From Microbacterium sp. W4I20 (GTDB lineage: Bacteria > Actinomycetota > Actinomycetes > Actinomycetales > Microbacteriaceae): DNA of 64,000 nucleotides. The stretch lies in NCBI RefSeq assembly GCF_030816505.1, contig NZ_JAUSYB010000001.1, positions 4,030,001-4,094,000 of the forward strand, in the 5' to 3' direction. Below are positions 42,979 through 51,857 of the stretch, in pieces. The notes under the pieces were generated by a model. That model was not told the DNA's origin and did no database searches. It saw only the letters and a list, made by a program, of their open reading frames with translations. A program made the position numbers and the translations under genes. Each line of letters starts with the position of its first letter. Position 1 is the stretch's first letter.

Positions 42979-43011
42979 GCGGCCGGACAGATGTCTCATC
43001 TGTCCGGCCGC
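42979..43011 (+). terminator. Hairpin between the BMP lipoprotein and its ABC ATPase gene
   Basis: A perfect 15-bp stem (42979-42993 with 42997-43011) with a 3-nt loop, 20 nt after the stop. The next gene has its own -10 candidate at 43024-43029, so this may be a full terminator or a partial attenuator that favours the binding protein. Confidence 0.75.
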
Positions 43012-43023
43012 TCCACTGATCGA

Positions 43024-43029
43024 TAGATT
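43024..43029 (+). promoter_or_regulatory. -10 element for a leaderless transcript (nucleoside ABC ATPase)
   Basis: TAGATT, 6 nt before ATG 43036, placed just after the 42979-43011 hairpin. Confidence 0.45.
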
Positions 43030-43035
43030 GGCACC

Positions 43036-44565
43036 ATGAAGCTCGAGCTCCGCGGAATCACCAAGAGATTCGGCTCCCTCGTCGCGAACGACCACATCAG
43101 CCTGACCGTCGAGCCGGGGCAGATCCACTGCCTGCTCGGTGAGAACGGCGCGGGGAAGTCGACGCTGATGAACGTCCTCTACGGCCTCTACACCGCCGAC
43201 GAGGGCGAGATCCTCCTGGACGACGTCGTGCAGGACTTCGCCGGTCCCGGAGATGCGATGGCCGCCGGCATCGGCATGGTGCACCAGCATTTCATGCTCA
43301 TCCCGGTCTTCACCGTCGCCGAGAACGTCATGCTCGGCCACGAGCAGACCGGATTCGCCGGCCGCCTCGATCTGGCCGCCGCCCGCGCGCACGTGCGCGC
43401 GGTGAGCGAGCGCTTCGGTTTCGAGGTGGATCCGGATGCGGTCGTCGGCGACCTCCCGGTCGGCGTGCAGCAGCGGGTCGAGATCATCAAGGCCCTGTCG
43501 CGCGACGCGAAGGTGCTGGTCTTCGACGAGCCCACCGCCGTGCTCACCCCGCAGGAGACCGATGAGCTGATGAACATCATGCGGCAGCTGCGTGACGAGG
43601 GAACCGCGATCGTCTTCATCACCCACAAGCTCCGTGAGGTCCGCGAAGTGGCGGACAAGATCACGGTCATCCGTCTCGGCAAGGTCGTCGGCGAAGCCGA
43701 CCCCGGCTCGTCCAACACCGAGATGGCGGCCCTCATGGTCGGCCGCGCCGTCGAGCTCACGGTGCAGAAGGACGCTCCGAACCTGCGCAGCGGCGGCCTC
43801 GTCGTCCAGGGACTCCGCGTCATCGACGACGCGGGGCAGGTCGTCGTCAACGACGTGAGCTTCGAGGTCCGGCCCGGCGAGATCCTGGCCATCGCCGGGG
43901 TGCAGGGCAACGGGCAGACCGAGCTCACCGAGGCCATCATGGGTCTCCAGAGCAGGGCCACCGGCAGCATCACGCTCGATGGCGAAGAGCTGCTCGGCCG
44001 CTCCGTCCAGGGCGTCATCGACGCCGGGGTCGGCTTCGTCCCGGAAGACCGCAAGGAGGACGGGCTCGTCGGCGAGTTCAGCGTCGCGGAGAACCTCATC
44101 CTCAACCGCTCGACCTACGGCGCCCCGTTCTTCCGCGGCGGCACGATCCAGCGCGGCGCGCTCGACACGTTCGCGCGAGCGCAGATCGACGAGTTCGACA
44201 TCCGCACGCAGGGACCGGATGCCGCGGCGGGCCGGCTCTCCGGCGGAAACCAGCAGAAGGTCGTGCTCGCGCGGGAGCTGAGCCGGGAGCTCAAGCTCTT
44301 CGTCGCCTCGCAGCCGACCCGCGGCATCGACGTCGGATCGATCGAGTTCGTCCATGAGCGCGTCGTCGCCACACGGGACTCCGGGGTCCCGGTGATCGTG
44401 GTGTCCACCGAGCTCGACGAGGTCTCGGCGCTGGCCGACCGCATCGCCGTGATGTACCGCGGTGGCATCGTCGGAATCGTGCCGGGGAATGCGCCGCGCG
44501 AAGTGCTCGGACTCATGATGGCCGGCGAGATGCCGAGCGCGACGGAGAAGGAGGTCGCTTCGTGA
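43036..44565 (+). CDS. Nucleoside ABC transporter ATP-binding protein (two cassettes)
   Basis: The 509-residue ATPase has two cassettes in one chain, as in sugar and BMP-type importers: first Walker A GENGAGKSTLMN and VFDEPTAVLTPQE; the second site has GVQGNGQTELTEA in place of a full Walker A (no GKS/T) but keeps LSGGNQQKVVLARELS. That asymmetry is normal for the family. It pairs with the two permeases that follow; its TGA overlaps the next GTG. Confidence 0.92.
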   Translation: MKLELRGITKRFGSLVANDHISLTVEPGQIHCLLGENGAGKSTLMNVLYGLYTADEGEILLDDVVQDFAGPGDAMAAGIGMVHQHFMLIPVFTVAENVMLGHEQTGFAGRLDLAAARAHVRAVSERFGFEVDPDAVVGDLPVGVQQRVEIIKALSRDAKVLVFDEPTAVLTPQETDELMNIMRQLRDEGTAIVFITHKLREVREVADKITVIRLGKVVGEADPGSSNTEMAALMVGRAVELTVQKDAPNLRSGGLVVQGLRVIDDAGQVVVNDVSFEVRPGEILAIAGVQGNGQTELTEAIMGLQSRATGSITLDGEELLGRSVQGVIDAGVGFVPEDRKEDGLVGEFSVAENLILNRSTYGAPFFRGGTIQRGALDTFARAQIDEFDIRTQGPDAAAGRLSGGNQQKVVLARELSRELKLFVASQPTRGIDVGSIEFVHERVVATRDSGVPVIVVSTELDEVSALADRIAVMYRGGIVGIVPGNAPREVLGLMMAGEMPSATEKEVAS

Positions 44566-45809
44566 GCGAGGTCACGACGAAGAACACCGAGGTGGAGCCG
44601 GCACCCCGCCAGAACACCCTGATCAGAGACATCCTCGCGGGCGGCGCCGTGCGCGCCTTCCTGGCGATCGTCCTGGCCATGCTGATCGGCGGCCTGCTGA
44701 TCGCCACCACCAGCCCGAGCGTGCAGTCGGCACTGGGCTACTTCTTCCAGCGGCCGGCTGACACCTTCTCGGCGATCTGGGAGGCGATCTCCGGGGCGTA
44801 TGCGGCCCTGTTCCGCGGCGCGATCTACAACTACAACGCGCCGAACTTCCTGCGGGCGATCAAGCCGATCACCGACACCCTCAACTTCGCCACGCCCCTG
44901 ATCGCTGCCGGCCTCGGTGTCGCCCTCGCATTCCGCGTCGGCCTGTTCAACATCGGTGGTCGCGGACAGATGCTCATGGGTGTCGCCGCGGGGGCGACCG
45001 TCGCCTTCACCGTGCAGGCGCCGATCTTCATCCACCTGCCGCTCACCATCATCGCCGGCCTGATCGGCGGCATGGTCTGGGGCGGTCTCGTCGGGTTCCT
45101 GAAGGCCAAGACCGGCGCGCACGAGGTGATCATGACGATCATGCTCAACTTCATCGCGTACTACTTCATCTCCTGGCTGCTCGCGACCCCTGGCCTCCTG
45201 CAGCGACCGGGCGGCTCTCAGCCGATCTCGGCGCCGACGCCGGAGACCGCGCGGTTCCCGCTGCTGTTCACCGCCCCGCTGTCGGTGAACGCCGGGTTCC
45301 TCGTCTCTCTCCTCGCCGTGCTCTTCGTCTGGTGGCTCATCGAGCGCTCCAGCCTCGGCTTCCGCATGCGCGCCGTGGGGGAGAACCCGCACGCGGCCCG
45401 CGCCGCCGGCGTGAACGTCGGACGCACCATCGTGTACGCGATGGGAATCGCCGGTGCTCTCGCCGGTCTTGCCGGCATCAACCAGATGTCCGGCACGATC
45501 ACGAGCGGCTTCGAGAACGGCATCGACGCCGGCATCGGGTTCGATGCGATCACCGTGGCATTGCTCGGACGGAGCCGCGCCTTCGGCGTCCTCTGGGCCG
45601 GTCTGCTGTTCGGCGCGCTCAAGGCCGGCAGCTTCACGATGCAGACGTCGCAGGACATCCCGGTCGACATCGTGCTGGTCGTCCAGGCGCTGATCGTGCT
45701 GTTCATCGCGGCCCCGCCACTGATCCGCGCGATCTTCTTCCTTCCGAAGGAAGGCTCGAAGACCCGCACCCCGCGTGTGAAGAACGCGAAGAAGGAGGTG
45801 GCCGCGTGA
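44562..45809 (+). CDS. Nucleoside ABC transporter permease 1
   Basis: GTG 44562 overlaps the ATPase stop (GTGA). The 415-residue membrane protein has about ten helices; AFRVGLFNIGGRGQMLMGV is the conserved branched-chain-permease-family motif and RAVGENPHAARAAGVNVGR the ATPase-contact loop. It forms a heterodimer with the next gene product. Confidence 0.9.
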   Translation: MSEVTTKNTEVEPAPRQNTLIRDILAGGAVRAFLAIVLAMLIGGLLIATTSPSVQSALGYFFQRPADTFSAIWEAISGAYAALFRGAIYNYNAPNFLRAIKPITDTLNFATPLIAAGLGVALAFRVGLFNIGGRGQMLMGVAAGATVAFTVQAPIFIHLPLTIIAGLIGGMVWGGLVGFLKAKTGAHEVIMTIMLNFIAYYFISWLLATPGLLQRPGGSQPISAPTPETARFPLLFTAPLSVNAGFLVSLLAVLFVWWLIERSSLGFRMRAVGENPHAARAAGVNVGRTIVYAMGIAGALAGLAGINQMSGTITSGFENGIDAGIGFDAITVALLGRSRAFGVLWAGLLFGALKAGSFTMQTSQDIPVDIVLVVQALIVLFIAAPPLIRAIFFLPKEGSKTRTPRVKNAKKEVAA

Positions 45810-47092
45810 GCGCCATCGCAGCCACCACCGCCGCAGACGGCACGATCTTGCGCGAGACCGTGCGTCAGCGCAGTCTCAAGCTGCCGATCTCCCTCGGGAT
45901 CGCCACGGTACTGATCCTGCTGCTCGCTCTCCCGGCGGGCCGCAGCGGCACCAGCGTCTTCCGCCTCGCCGATCGCACGTCGTCTTTCGCCCTGCCGGAC
46001 GTCGGGGTGCCGACCTGGCCGACCGTCCTCGTCTGCGCCATCCTCCTCGCCCTGCTCACGGCCTACGCCACGCTCCGCGTGCTGCGGTATCAGCGGGTCG
46101 GTCTCTGGTTGCCGATCGTCTTCGCCTTCGTCGCCGTCTTCGCGTTCCTGACCTGGTCTGCCGCAGACGGCCTGGTGCCGGTGACCGGTCTGCTGTTCGG
46201 CGCGGTGTCGCTCTCGGTCCCCCTGGTGTTCGGAGCCCTCGGCGGCGTGATCGGCGAGCGCGCCGGTGTCGTCAACGTCGCGATCGAGGCGCAGTTCCTG
46301 CTCGCCGCATTCACGTCCGCCCTGGTCGCCTCGATGACGGGAAACTACATCCTCGGTCTCATCGCCGCGATGGTCGGCGGCGCGCTGGTGGCATCGGTGC
46401 TGGCGCTCTTCGCCATCCGCTACATCGTCGATCAGGTCATCGTCGGCGTCGTGCTCAACGTGCTCATCACCGGGCTCACGAGCTTCCTGCACGGCGCCGT
46501 GATGAAGCAGAACGAGACGCTGTTCAACTCGCCACCGCGACTGCCGCGCGTACAGATCCCGCTGCTGCACGAGATCCCGGTGATCGGCCCGGTGCTGTTC
46601 AATCAGACGCTGATCGTCTACCTCATGTACATCGCCATCCCCGTGGTGGCATGGGCGCTCTACCGCTCGAAGTGGGGTCTGCGTCTGCGCGCGGTCGGTG
46701 AGCACCCGCAGGCGGCCGACACCGTGGGCATCAAGGTGAATCCGACGCGATTCTGGAATCTGCTGCTCGCGGGCGCCATCGCCGGCATCGGCGGCGCCTA
46801 CTTCACGCTGGGGTCTGTCGGCGCGTTCGACAAGGAGATGACCGATGGGCTCGGCTTCATCGCCCTGGCCGCCGTCATCTTCGGTGGGTGGGATCCGGTG
46901 CGGGCGACGCTCGCCGCGTTCCTGTTCGGCTTCTCGATGAACCTCGAGACATTGTTGAGCAATCTCGGATCCCCGATCCCGGGCGAATTCATGAAGATGC
47001 TGCCGTACGTGGTCACGGTGCTCGCGGTGGTCGGCTTCGCCGGCAAGGTCCGCGCCCCGGCTGCCGACGGCAAGCCGTACATCAAGGGATAG
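45806..47092 (+). CDS. Nucleoside ABC transporter permease 2
   Basis: GTG 45806 again overlaps by GTGA, giving 428 residues. It has an N-terminal extension with several helices, then the core LGGVIGERAGVVNVAIEAQF and the coupling loop RAVGEHPQAADTVGIKVNP. A polar C-terminus ends at 47092, 4 nt before cdd, so transporter and cytidine deaminase are cotranscribed. Confidence 0.9.
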   Translation: MSAIAATTAADGTILRETVRQRSLKLPISLGIATVLILLLALPAGRSGTSVFRLADRTSSFALPDVGVPTWPTVLVCAILLALLTAYATLRVLRYQRVGLWLPIVFAFVAVFAFLTWSAADGLVPVTGLLFGAVSLSVPLVFGALGGVIGERAGVVNVAIEAQFLLAAFTSALVASMTGNYILGLIAAMVGGALVASVLALFAIRYIVDQVIVGVVLNVLITGLTSFLHGAVMKQNETLFNSPPRLPRVQIPLLHEIPVIGPVLFNQTLIVYLMYIAIPVVAWALYRSKWGLRLRAVGEHPQAADTVGIKVNPTRFWNLLLAGAIAGIGGAYFTLGSVGAFDKEMTDGLGFIALAAVIFGGWDPVRATLAAFLFGFSMNLETLLSNLGSPIPGEFMKMLPYVVTVLAVVGFAGKVRAPAADGKPYIKG

Positions 47093-47096
47093 ACAC

Positions 47097-47513
47097 ATGA
47101 CTGACATCGACTGGGACGAGCTGCGTCAGGTCGCGACCGATGCCATGACGAAGGCGTACGCACCCTACTCGCGCTATCGCGTGGGTGCGGCGGCACTCGT
47201 CGGCGACGGACGGATCGTGGCGGGCTGCAACGTGGAGAACGCCTCTTACGGCGTGACCCTGTGTGCGGAGTGCGCGCTGGTGGGCGACCTGCACATGTCG
47301 GGCGGCGGACAGCTGGTCGCGTTCGTCTGCGTCAACAACGACGGGCAGACGATCATGCCCTGCGGCCGCTGCCGTCAGCTGCTGTTCGAGCACGCGATGC
47401 CCGGAATGCTGCTGGAGACCGTCTCCGGCATCCGCACGATCGACGAGGTGCTGCCCGACGCGTTCGGGCCGCGCGCCCTTCGGCAGGCTCAGGGACCAGA
47501 GGTGAAGGCATGA
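47097..47513 (+). CDS. cdd: Cytidine deaminase
   Basis: The 138-residue enzyme deaminates cytidine and deoxycytidine to uridine forms. Zn ligands and catalytic Glu lie in NASYGVTLCAECALV (Cys56, Glu58) and MPCGRCRQ (Cys89, Cys92); substrate residues are in VGAAALVGDGRIVAGCNVE. The family usually has CAER where this has CAEC. The last 13 residues (ALRQAQGPEVKA region) are encoded by a 20-bp dispersed repeat plus the deoA ribosome binding site, suggesting a recent extension. ATGA overlap with deoA. Confidence 0.93.
   Translation: MTDIDWDELRQVATDAMTKAYAPYSRYRVGAAALVGDGRIVAGCNVENASYGVTLCAECALVGDLHMSGGGQLVAFVCVNNDGQTIMPCGRCRQLLFEHAMPGMLLETVSGIRTIDEVLPDAFGPRALRQAQGPEVKA
47478..47497 (+). repeat. 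20-bp dispersed repeat, copy 2
   Basis: CTTCGGCAGGCTCAGGGACC, one mismatch to copy 1. It encodes part of the cytidine deaminase C-terminus. Confidence 0.75.
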
Positions 47514-48829
47514 GCATCGAGCCATTCGACGCAGTGGACGTCATCCGCTCCAAGCGGGACGGCGGCGTCGTGCCCGAGAAGGCACTTCGGTGGATGGTCG
47601 ATGCCTATACCCGCGGCTACGTCTCGGACGCGCAGATGGCCTCGTTCGCGATGGCGATCTTCCAGCGCGGCATGGAGCGCGATGAGATCCGCGTGCTCAC
47701 CGACGCGATGATCGCCTCGGGGGAGCGGATGAGCTTCGCCGCCCTCGGCAAGAAGACCGTCGACAAGCACTCCACGGGCGGTGTCGGCGACAAGATCACG
47801 CTGCCGCTCGCCCCGCTGGTCGCCTCGTTCGGCGTGGCGGTGCCGCAGCTGAGCGGGCGCGGCCTCGGTCACACCGGCGGAACGCTCGACAAGCTCGAGT
47901 CGATCCCCGGCTGGCGCGCGGCGCTCAGCAACGAGGAGATGTTCGCGCAGATGCAGGGCGACGTCGGCGCGGTCATCTGCGCCGCCGGGTCCGGGCTCGC
48001 GCCGGCAGACAAGAAGCTCTACGCGCTCCGCGACGTCACCGGCACGGTCGAGGCGATCCCGCTGATCGCGTCGAGCATCATGTCGAAGAAGATCGCCGAA
48101 GGCACCGACGCGCTCGTCCTCGACGTGAAGTTCGGATCGGGTGCGTTCATGCAGGACATCGATCGAGCCCGCGAGCTCGCCCGCACCATGGTCGCGCTCG
48201 GCACCGATTCGGGTGTCGCGACGACCGCGCTGCTGACCGACATGAACGTGCCGCTCGGTCTGGCCATCGGCAACGCCAACGAGGTGCGCGAGTCCGTCGA
48301 GATCCTCGCCGGCGGCGGACCGGCGGACGTACGAGAGCTGACCATCGCCCTCGCGAAGGAGATGCTCGCGCTGGCCGGAAAGTCGGACGCCGACGTGGAG
48401 GCCGCCCTCGACGATGGTCGCGCGATGGACAGCTGGAAGGCGATGATCCGCGCGCAGGACGGCGATCCGGATGCCGCGCTGCCGACGGCACGCGAGACGC
48501 ACGTCGTGACCGCCGACGCCGACGGTGTCGTGACCCGCATGGATGCCCTTCCGTTCGGCATCGCCGCGTGGCGGCTGGGCGCCGGGCGTGCCCGCGCCGA
48601 GGATCCGGTGATCTTCGAGGCCGGAATCGACCTGCACGCCAAGCCCGGCGATCGCGTCACGGCGGGGCAGCCGCTGTTCACGCTCTCGGCGGCCGATGAC
48701 GCGCGCTTCCCGCGGGCGATCGAGGCGCTCGAGGGTTCCTGGGAGATCGGGAACGACGCTTCGTCAGGCTCAGCGACCAAGTTCGAGCGCGGTCCGATCG
48801 TGCGCGAGCGCATCACCGCCGACCACTAG
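47510..48829 (+). CDS. deoA: Thymidine phosphorylase
   Basis: ATG 47510 overlaps the cdd stop (ATGA); the product is 439 residues. It phosphorolyses thymidine, deoxyuridine or uridine to base and sugar-1-phosphate. Motifs are KHSTGGVGDKITLPLAPLVAS (phosphate site), SGRGLGHTGGTLDKLES (the family signature) and LVLDVKFGSGAFM. A dispersed repeat copy interrupts the C-terminal region as ASSGSATKFERG. It continues the nucleoside catabolic set after cdd. Confidence 0.93.
   Translation: MSIEPFDAVDVIRSKRDGGVVPEKALRWMVDAYTRGYVSDAQMASFAMAIFQRGMERDEIRVLTDAMIASGERMSFAALGKKTVDKHSTGGVGDKITLPLAPLVASFGVAVPQLSGRGLGHTGGTLDKLESIPGWRAALSNEEMFAQMQGDVGAVICAAGSGLAPADKKLYALRDVTGTVEAIPLIASSIMSKKIAEGTDALVLDVKFGSGAFMQDIDRARELARTMVALGTDSGVATTALLTDMNVPLGLAIGNANEVRESVEILAGGGPADVRELTIALAKEMLALAGKSDADVEAALDDGRAMDSWKAMIRAQDGDPDAALPTARETHVVTADADGVVTRMDALPFGIAAWRLGAGRARAEDPVIFEAGIDLHAKPGDRVTAGQPLFTLSAADDARFPRAIEALEGSWEIGNDASSGSATKFERGPIVRERITADH
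48759..48778 (+). repeat. 20-bp dispersed repeat, copy 3
   Basis: CTTCGTCAGGCTCAGCGACC, one mismatch to copy 1, inside the last codons of deoA. Confidence 0.72.
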
Positions 48830-48865
48830 CCTGAACTGAGCACTTCCGCGACCGAGAGGATCACC

Positions 48866-49981
48866 ATGTCGATCGATGCGAACGGCGACGTCACCATCCA
48901 GGGGATCTCCCTGCGGAGCCTGCCCAAGGTGTCGCTGCACGACCACCTCGACGGTTCGCTGCGGCCCGCCACGATCATCGAGCTCGCGGATGCCGCAGGG
49001 GTCGAGGTTCCGGCATCCGATCCCGCCGCACTCGGCCGGTGGTTCGCGAAGCAGAGCGACTCGGGCTCCCTCGTCGATTACCTGAAGACCTTCGACCTCA
49101 CGACCGCGGTGATGCAGACGCCCGAGGGACTCACGCGCGTCGCCCGCGAGTTCGTCCAGGACCTGGCCGCCGACGGCGTGATCTACGGCGAGGTGCGCTG
49201 GGCCCCCGAACAGCATGTCGCTCGCGGCCTCACCCTGGAACAGACCGTCGAGGCCGTGCAGCAGGGCATCGAAGAGGGAGAGGAAGCCGCGGACCGCGAG
49301 GGCCGCAGCATCCGGGTCGGTCAGTTGATCACGGCGATGCGTCACACCGACCGGGCACGCGAGATCGCCGAACTGGCGGTCTCGTTCCGCGGACGCGGTG
49401 CGGTGGGCTTCGACATCGCCGGTCCCGAGGACGGCTTCCCGCCGTCGAACCATCGCGCGGCGTTCGATTACCTCGCGGAGCACTTCTTCCCCGTCACGGT
49501 GCACGCGGGCGAAGCGGCAGGACTCGCCTCGATCCGCTCTGCGCTGCTGGACGGCCGCGCTCTGCGACTCGGTCACGGCGTCCGCATCGCCGAAGACCTC
49601 CAGGTCGTCACGCAGGAGGGCGACGAGGTGCAGGTGCAGTTCGGGGAGCTCGCCCGCTGGGTGCGCGATCGGGAGATCCCGCTCGAGCTCTCGCCGTCGT
49701 CGAACCTGCAGACGGGGGCGATCGCCGCGTGGGGGAACACTCTCGCCGACCACCCGTTCGATCTGCTCTATCAGCTGGGCTTCGCCGTCACGGTCAACGT
49801 CGACAACCGCACGATGAGCGCCACGTCGCTCACGCGAGAGCTGGCTTTGCTGGTCGACGCGTTCGAGTACGACCTCGATGACCTCGAGACGTTCCAGTTC
49901 AACGCCGCGGCAGCCGCATTCCTCCCGGTCGAGGAGCGGGAAGAGCTCGTGGAGATGATCGCTGACGGCTTCGACGCCTGA
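48866..49981 (+). CDS. add: Adenosine deaminase
   Basis: The 371-residue metalloenzyme converts adenosine to inosine. It begins the TIM barrel with VSLHDHLDGSLRP (Zn ligands His25 and His27), continues with VHAGEAAG (catalytic Glu), LGHGVRI and ends the metal site in VNVDNRTMSATSL. GAGAGGATCACC precedes ATG 48866, and a separate -10 candidate TAGCCT (48829-48834) overlaps the deoA stop, so it may be both read through and independently expressed. Confidence 0.94.
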   Translation: MSIDANGDVTIQGISLRSLPKVSLHDHLDGSLRPATIIELADAAGVEVPASDPAALGRWFAKQSDSGSLVDYLKTFDLTTAVMQTPEGLTRVAREFVQDLAADGVIYGEVRWAPEQHVARGLTLEQTVEAVQQGIEEGEEAADREGRSIRVGQLITAMRHTDRAREIAELAVSFRGRGAVGFDIAGPEDGFPPSNHRAAFDYLAEHFFPVTVHAGEAAGLASIRSALLDGRALRLGHGVRIAEDLQVVTQEGDEVQVQFGELARWVRDREIPLELSPSSNLQTGAIAAWGNTLADHPFDLLYQLGFAVTVNVDNRTMSATSLTRELALLVDAFEYDLDDLETFQFNAAAAAFLPVEEREELVEMIADGFDA

Positions 49982-49984
49982 TCT

Positions 49985-51085
49985 GTGGCTTCCGGGGGGA
50001 AGCGGCGCCTCGGCGCCGTCTTGATCATCAGTGCGGCCGTCGCGGCCATCGGCGGCGCCGCCGCAGCGTTTCTGTGGCTCAACCGCGACGTCGCCGAACC
50101 GGTGCCGCGTGCGGGTTCGGAGATGATCGATCGTCCACTGACTCCGGCCCAGCAGCTGGTCGCCGACGCCGACGACCCGCTCGCCTGCGCGGTCACGTTC
50201 GTCGGTGAGGAGGCTCCGGTCGAGCCGGTACTCCAATGGCAGAACGCGCTGTACCAGGGCCTGCCGATCCCGGTCGCCGAGGGGCGCGTCTTCGCGGGCT
50301 GGTACTCGACTCAGGCCGCGGCGGGGTCGTTCGACCCCGCCGCCCGGGTGAACGGCGCTGATCCGGTGGTCTGCGAGGACCAGCAGGTCGAGCTGCACGC
50401 CGGCTGGACGACACCGGAGGAGAACGGCGCCGAGGCGACGAGGGTCCCGATCCTCATGTACCACCAGTTCACCGCAGCCCCCGAAGGCGAGAAGGGCTGG
50501 CTGCGCGGAAACTACGCCTACATCGGCGACTTCGATGCGCAGATGAACCACATCGCGACGACCGGCTTCTACCTGCCGACCTGGGACGAGCTCAGCGCCT
50601 TCATCGACGGGCGGCTCTTCCTGCCCGCCCGCTCGGTGATCATCACGGACGACGACGCGGATCAGACCTGGTTCGACCTCGCCGTACCCGTCGTGGAGAA
50701 GCACAGGGTGCTCGCGACATCGTTCATGGTCACCGCGTACCGGCAGGATCCGCCGCCGTCCATCTACGTCCTCCGTCGTTCGCACACGCACGACATGCAC
50801 CGGGCGGGCGCAGACGGCGACGGCCGGATGGTCAATTGGACCGCCGATGAGATCGCCGCGGACCTCGACACCTCGGGCGACATCCTCGGCGTCCGTGAGG
50901 TGATCGCCTATCCGTTCGGTCACTTCGACGACACCGCCAAGCAGGGCGTCGCACAGGCGGGCTTCGAGATGGCGCGCACGATCGAACCGGGTTATGTCGA
51001 GATCGGGACGGACAAGCTCGCGCTGCCGGTGGTGCGGATCGACTACGGCATGGGACTCGACGCGCTGATCTCGCGCATCGGGTGA
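49985..51085 (+). CDS. Membrane-anchored NodB-like polysaccharide deacetylase with InlB-type repeat
   Basis: The start at GTG 49985 is 4 nt after add and has no good Shine-Dalgarno; 366 residues. A signal anchor occupies 8-31. Residues about 90-142 (GRVFAGWYSTQ... ending LHAGW) resemble an InlB B-repeat (Flg_new). From 153 the NodB fold begins with VPILMYHQF; motif 1 is TDDDAD (221-226) instead of the usual TFDDG, motif 2 SHTH (266-269) is intact, and YPFGHFD matches motif 3. It probably removes N- or O-acetyl groups from a cell-wall glycan. Confidence 0.78.
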   Translation: MASGGKRRLGAVLIISAAVAAIGGAAAAFLWLNRDVAEPVPRAGSEMIDRPLTPAQQLVADADDPLACAVTFVGEEAPVEPVLQWQNALYQGLPIPVAEGRVFAGWYSTQAAAGSFDPAARVNGADPVVCEDQQVELHAGWTTPEENGAEATRVPILMYHQFTAAPEGEKGWLRGNYAYIGDFDAQMNHIATTGFYLPTWDELSAFIDGRLFLPARSVIITDDDADQTWFDLAVPVVEKHRVLATSFMVTAYRQDPPPSIYVLRRSHTHDMHRAGADGDGRMVNWTADEIAADLDTSGDILGVREVIAYPFGHFDDTAKQGVAQAGFEMARTIEPGYVEIGTDKLALPVVRIDYGMGLDALISRIG

Positions 51086-51095
51086 GTCCTCGCGC

Positions 51096-51851
51096 TCAGC
51101 GCGCGCGGTCTTCGAGCGCGTCGAGGAAAGCGCCGAGGGATTCGGTGACGTCGGCGTGCATCTGCTCGGCGGAGATCGTCGGGGTGCCGTCACCGGCCTG
51201 GGGCCCGTAGTCGCCGAACGATGCGTGTGAGGCGCCGTCGATCTCGATCAGCTCGGCATCGGCCGGCAGCTGGTCACGGGCATCCGCGATCTTCTGCGGC
51301 GTGGAGAGCCCGTCCTCGCTGCCCGACAGGCTGAGCACCGGCAGATCGGTCGCGGACAGGTCGGTCGAGCAGTAGGAGCCGAACAGCACCAGCGCATCGG
51401 CGTCTTCTGCGAGCTGACAGGCGCGCACACCGCCGAGCGAGTGCCCGCCGACCGACCAGGTGTCGATGTCCGGATCGGCCGAGGTGAACGCGTCGAGTCC
51501 GCGCAGATCGAAGAAGGCGAGGTTGAGCCACGGCCGGGTGATCACGACAGTGACGCCCTGCTCGGCGAGGCCCTGCAGGATCGGGGCGTACGCCCAGGGG
51601 TCGACCTTGGCCCCGGGAATGAACACGAGGCCGAGGTCGGAGTCTCCGTCCGCGGGAGCGAGGACGATGCCCTGCTCCGCGTCATCCACCGTGATGGCCG
51701 GGTTCGCCCGCACGTCCGCGAGGGGCTCGGACTCGGCGGCCATGACCCCGATCTGGCTCCAGGCGACGATGCCGCCGGCGCCGAGCACCAGCACGATCAC
51801 CAGCCCCCAGAGGATCCCCTTCAGCGCACGGCGCCCTCGTCTTCTCTGCAC
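51096..51851 (-). CDS. Membrane-anchored alpha/beta hydrolase
   Basis: GTG 51851 gives 251 residues with an N-terminal signal anchor (9-30). The hydrolase has VFIPGAKVDPWAYAPIL (oxyanion loop), the nucleophile GGHSLGG with Ser138, LSLSGSEDGLS (Asp) and ASHASFGDYG (His), the form of the dienelactone-hydrolase-like/PF12695 group. Substrate unknown. TAGCGT (51858-51863) sits 6 nt upstream, suggesting a leaderless start. Convergent with the NodB-like gene. Confidence 0.8.
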   Translation of the reverse strand: MQRRRGRRALKGILWGLVIVLVLGAGGIVAWSQIGVMAAESEPLADVRANPAITVDDAEQGIVLAPADGDSDLGLVFIPGAKVDPWAYAPILQGLAEQGVTVVITRPWLNLAFFDLRGLDAFTSADPDIDTWSVGGHSLGGVRACQLAEDADALVLFGSYCSTDLSATDLPVLSLSGSEDGLSTPQKIADARDQLPADAELIEIDGASHASFGDYGPQAGDGTPTISAEQMHADVTESLGAFLDALEDRAR

Positions 51852-51857
51852 CCCTCC

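Noticed and set aside
48770..51193. Minus-strand open frame of 807 residues opposite add and the NodB-like gene
   Set aside because: Same shadow effect; the plus-strand genes have catalytic motifs, the minus frame has none.
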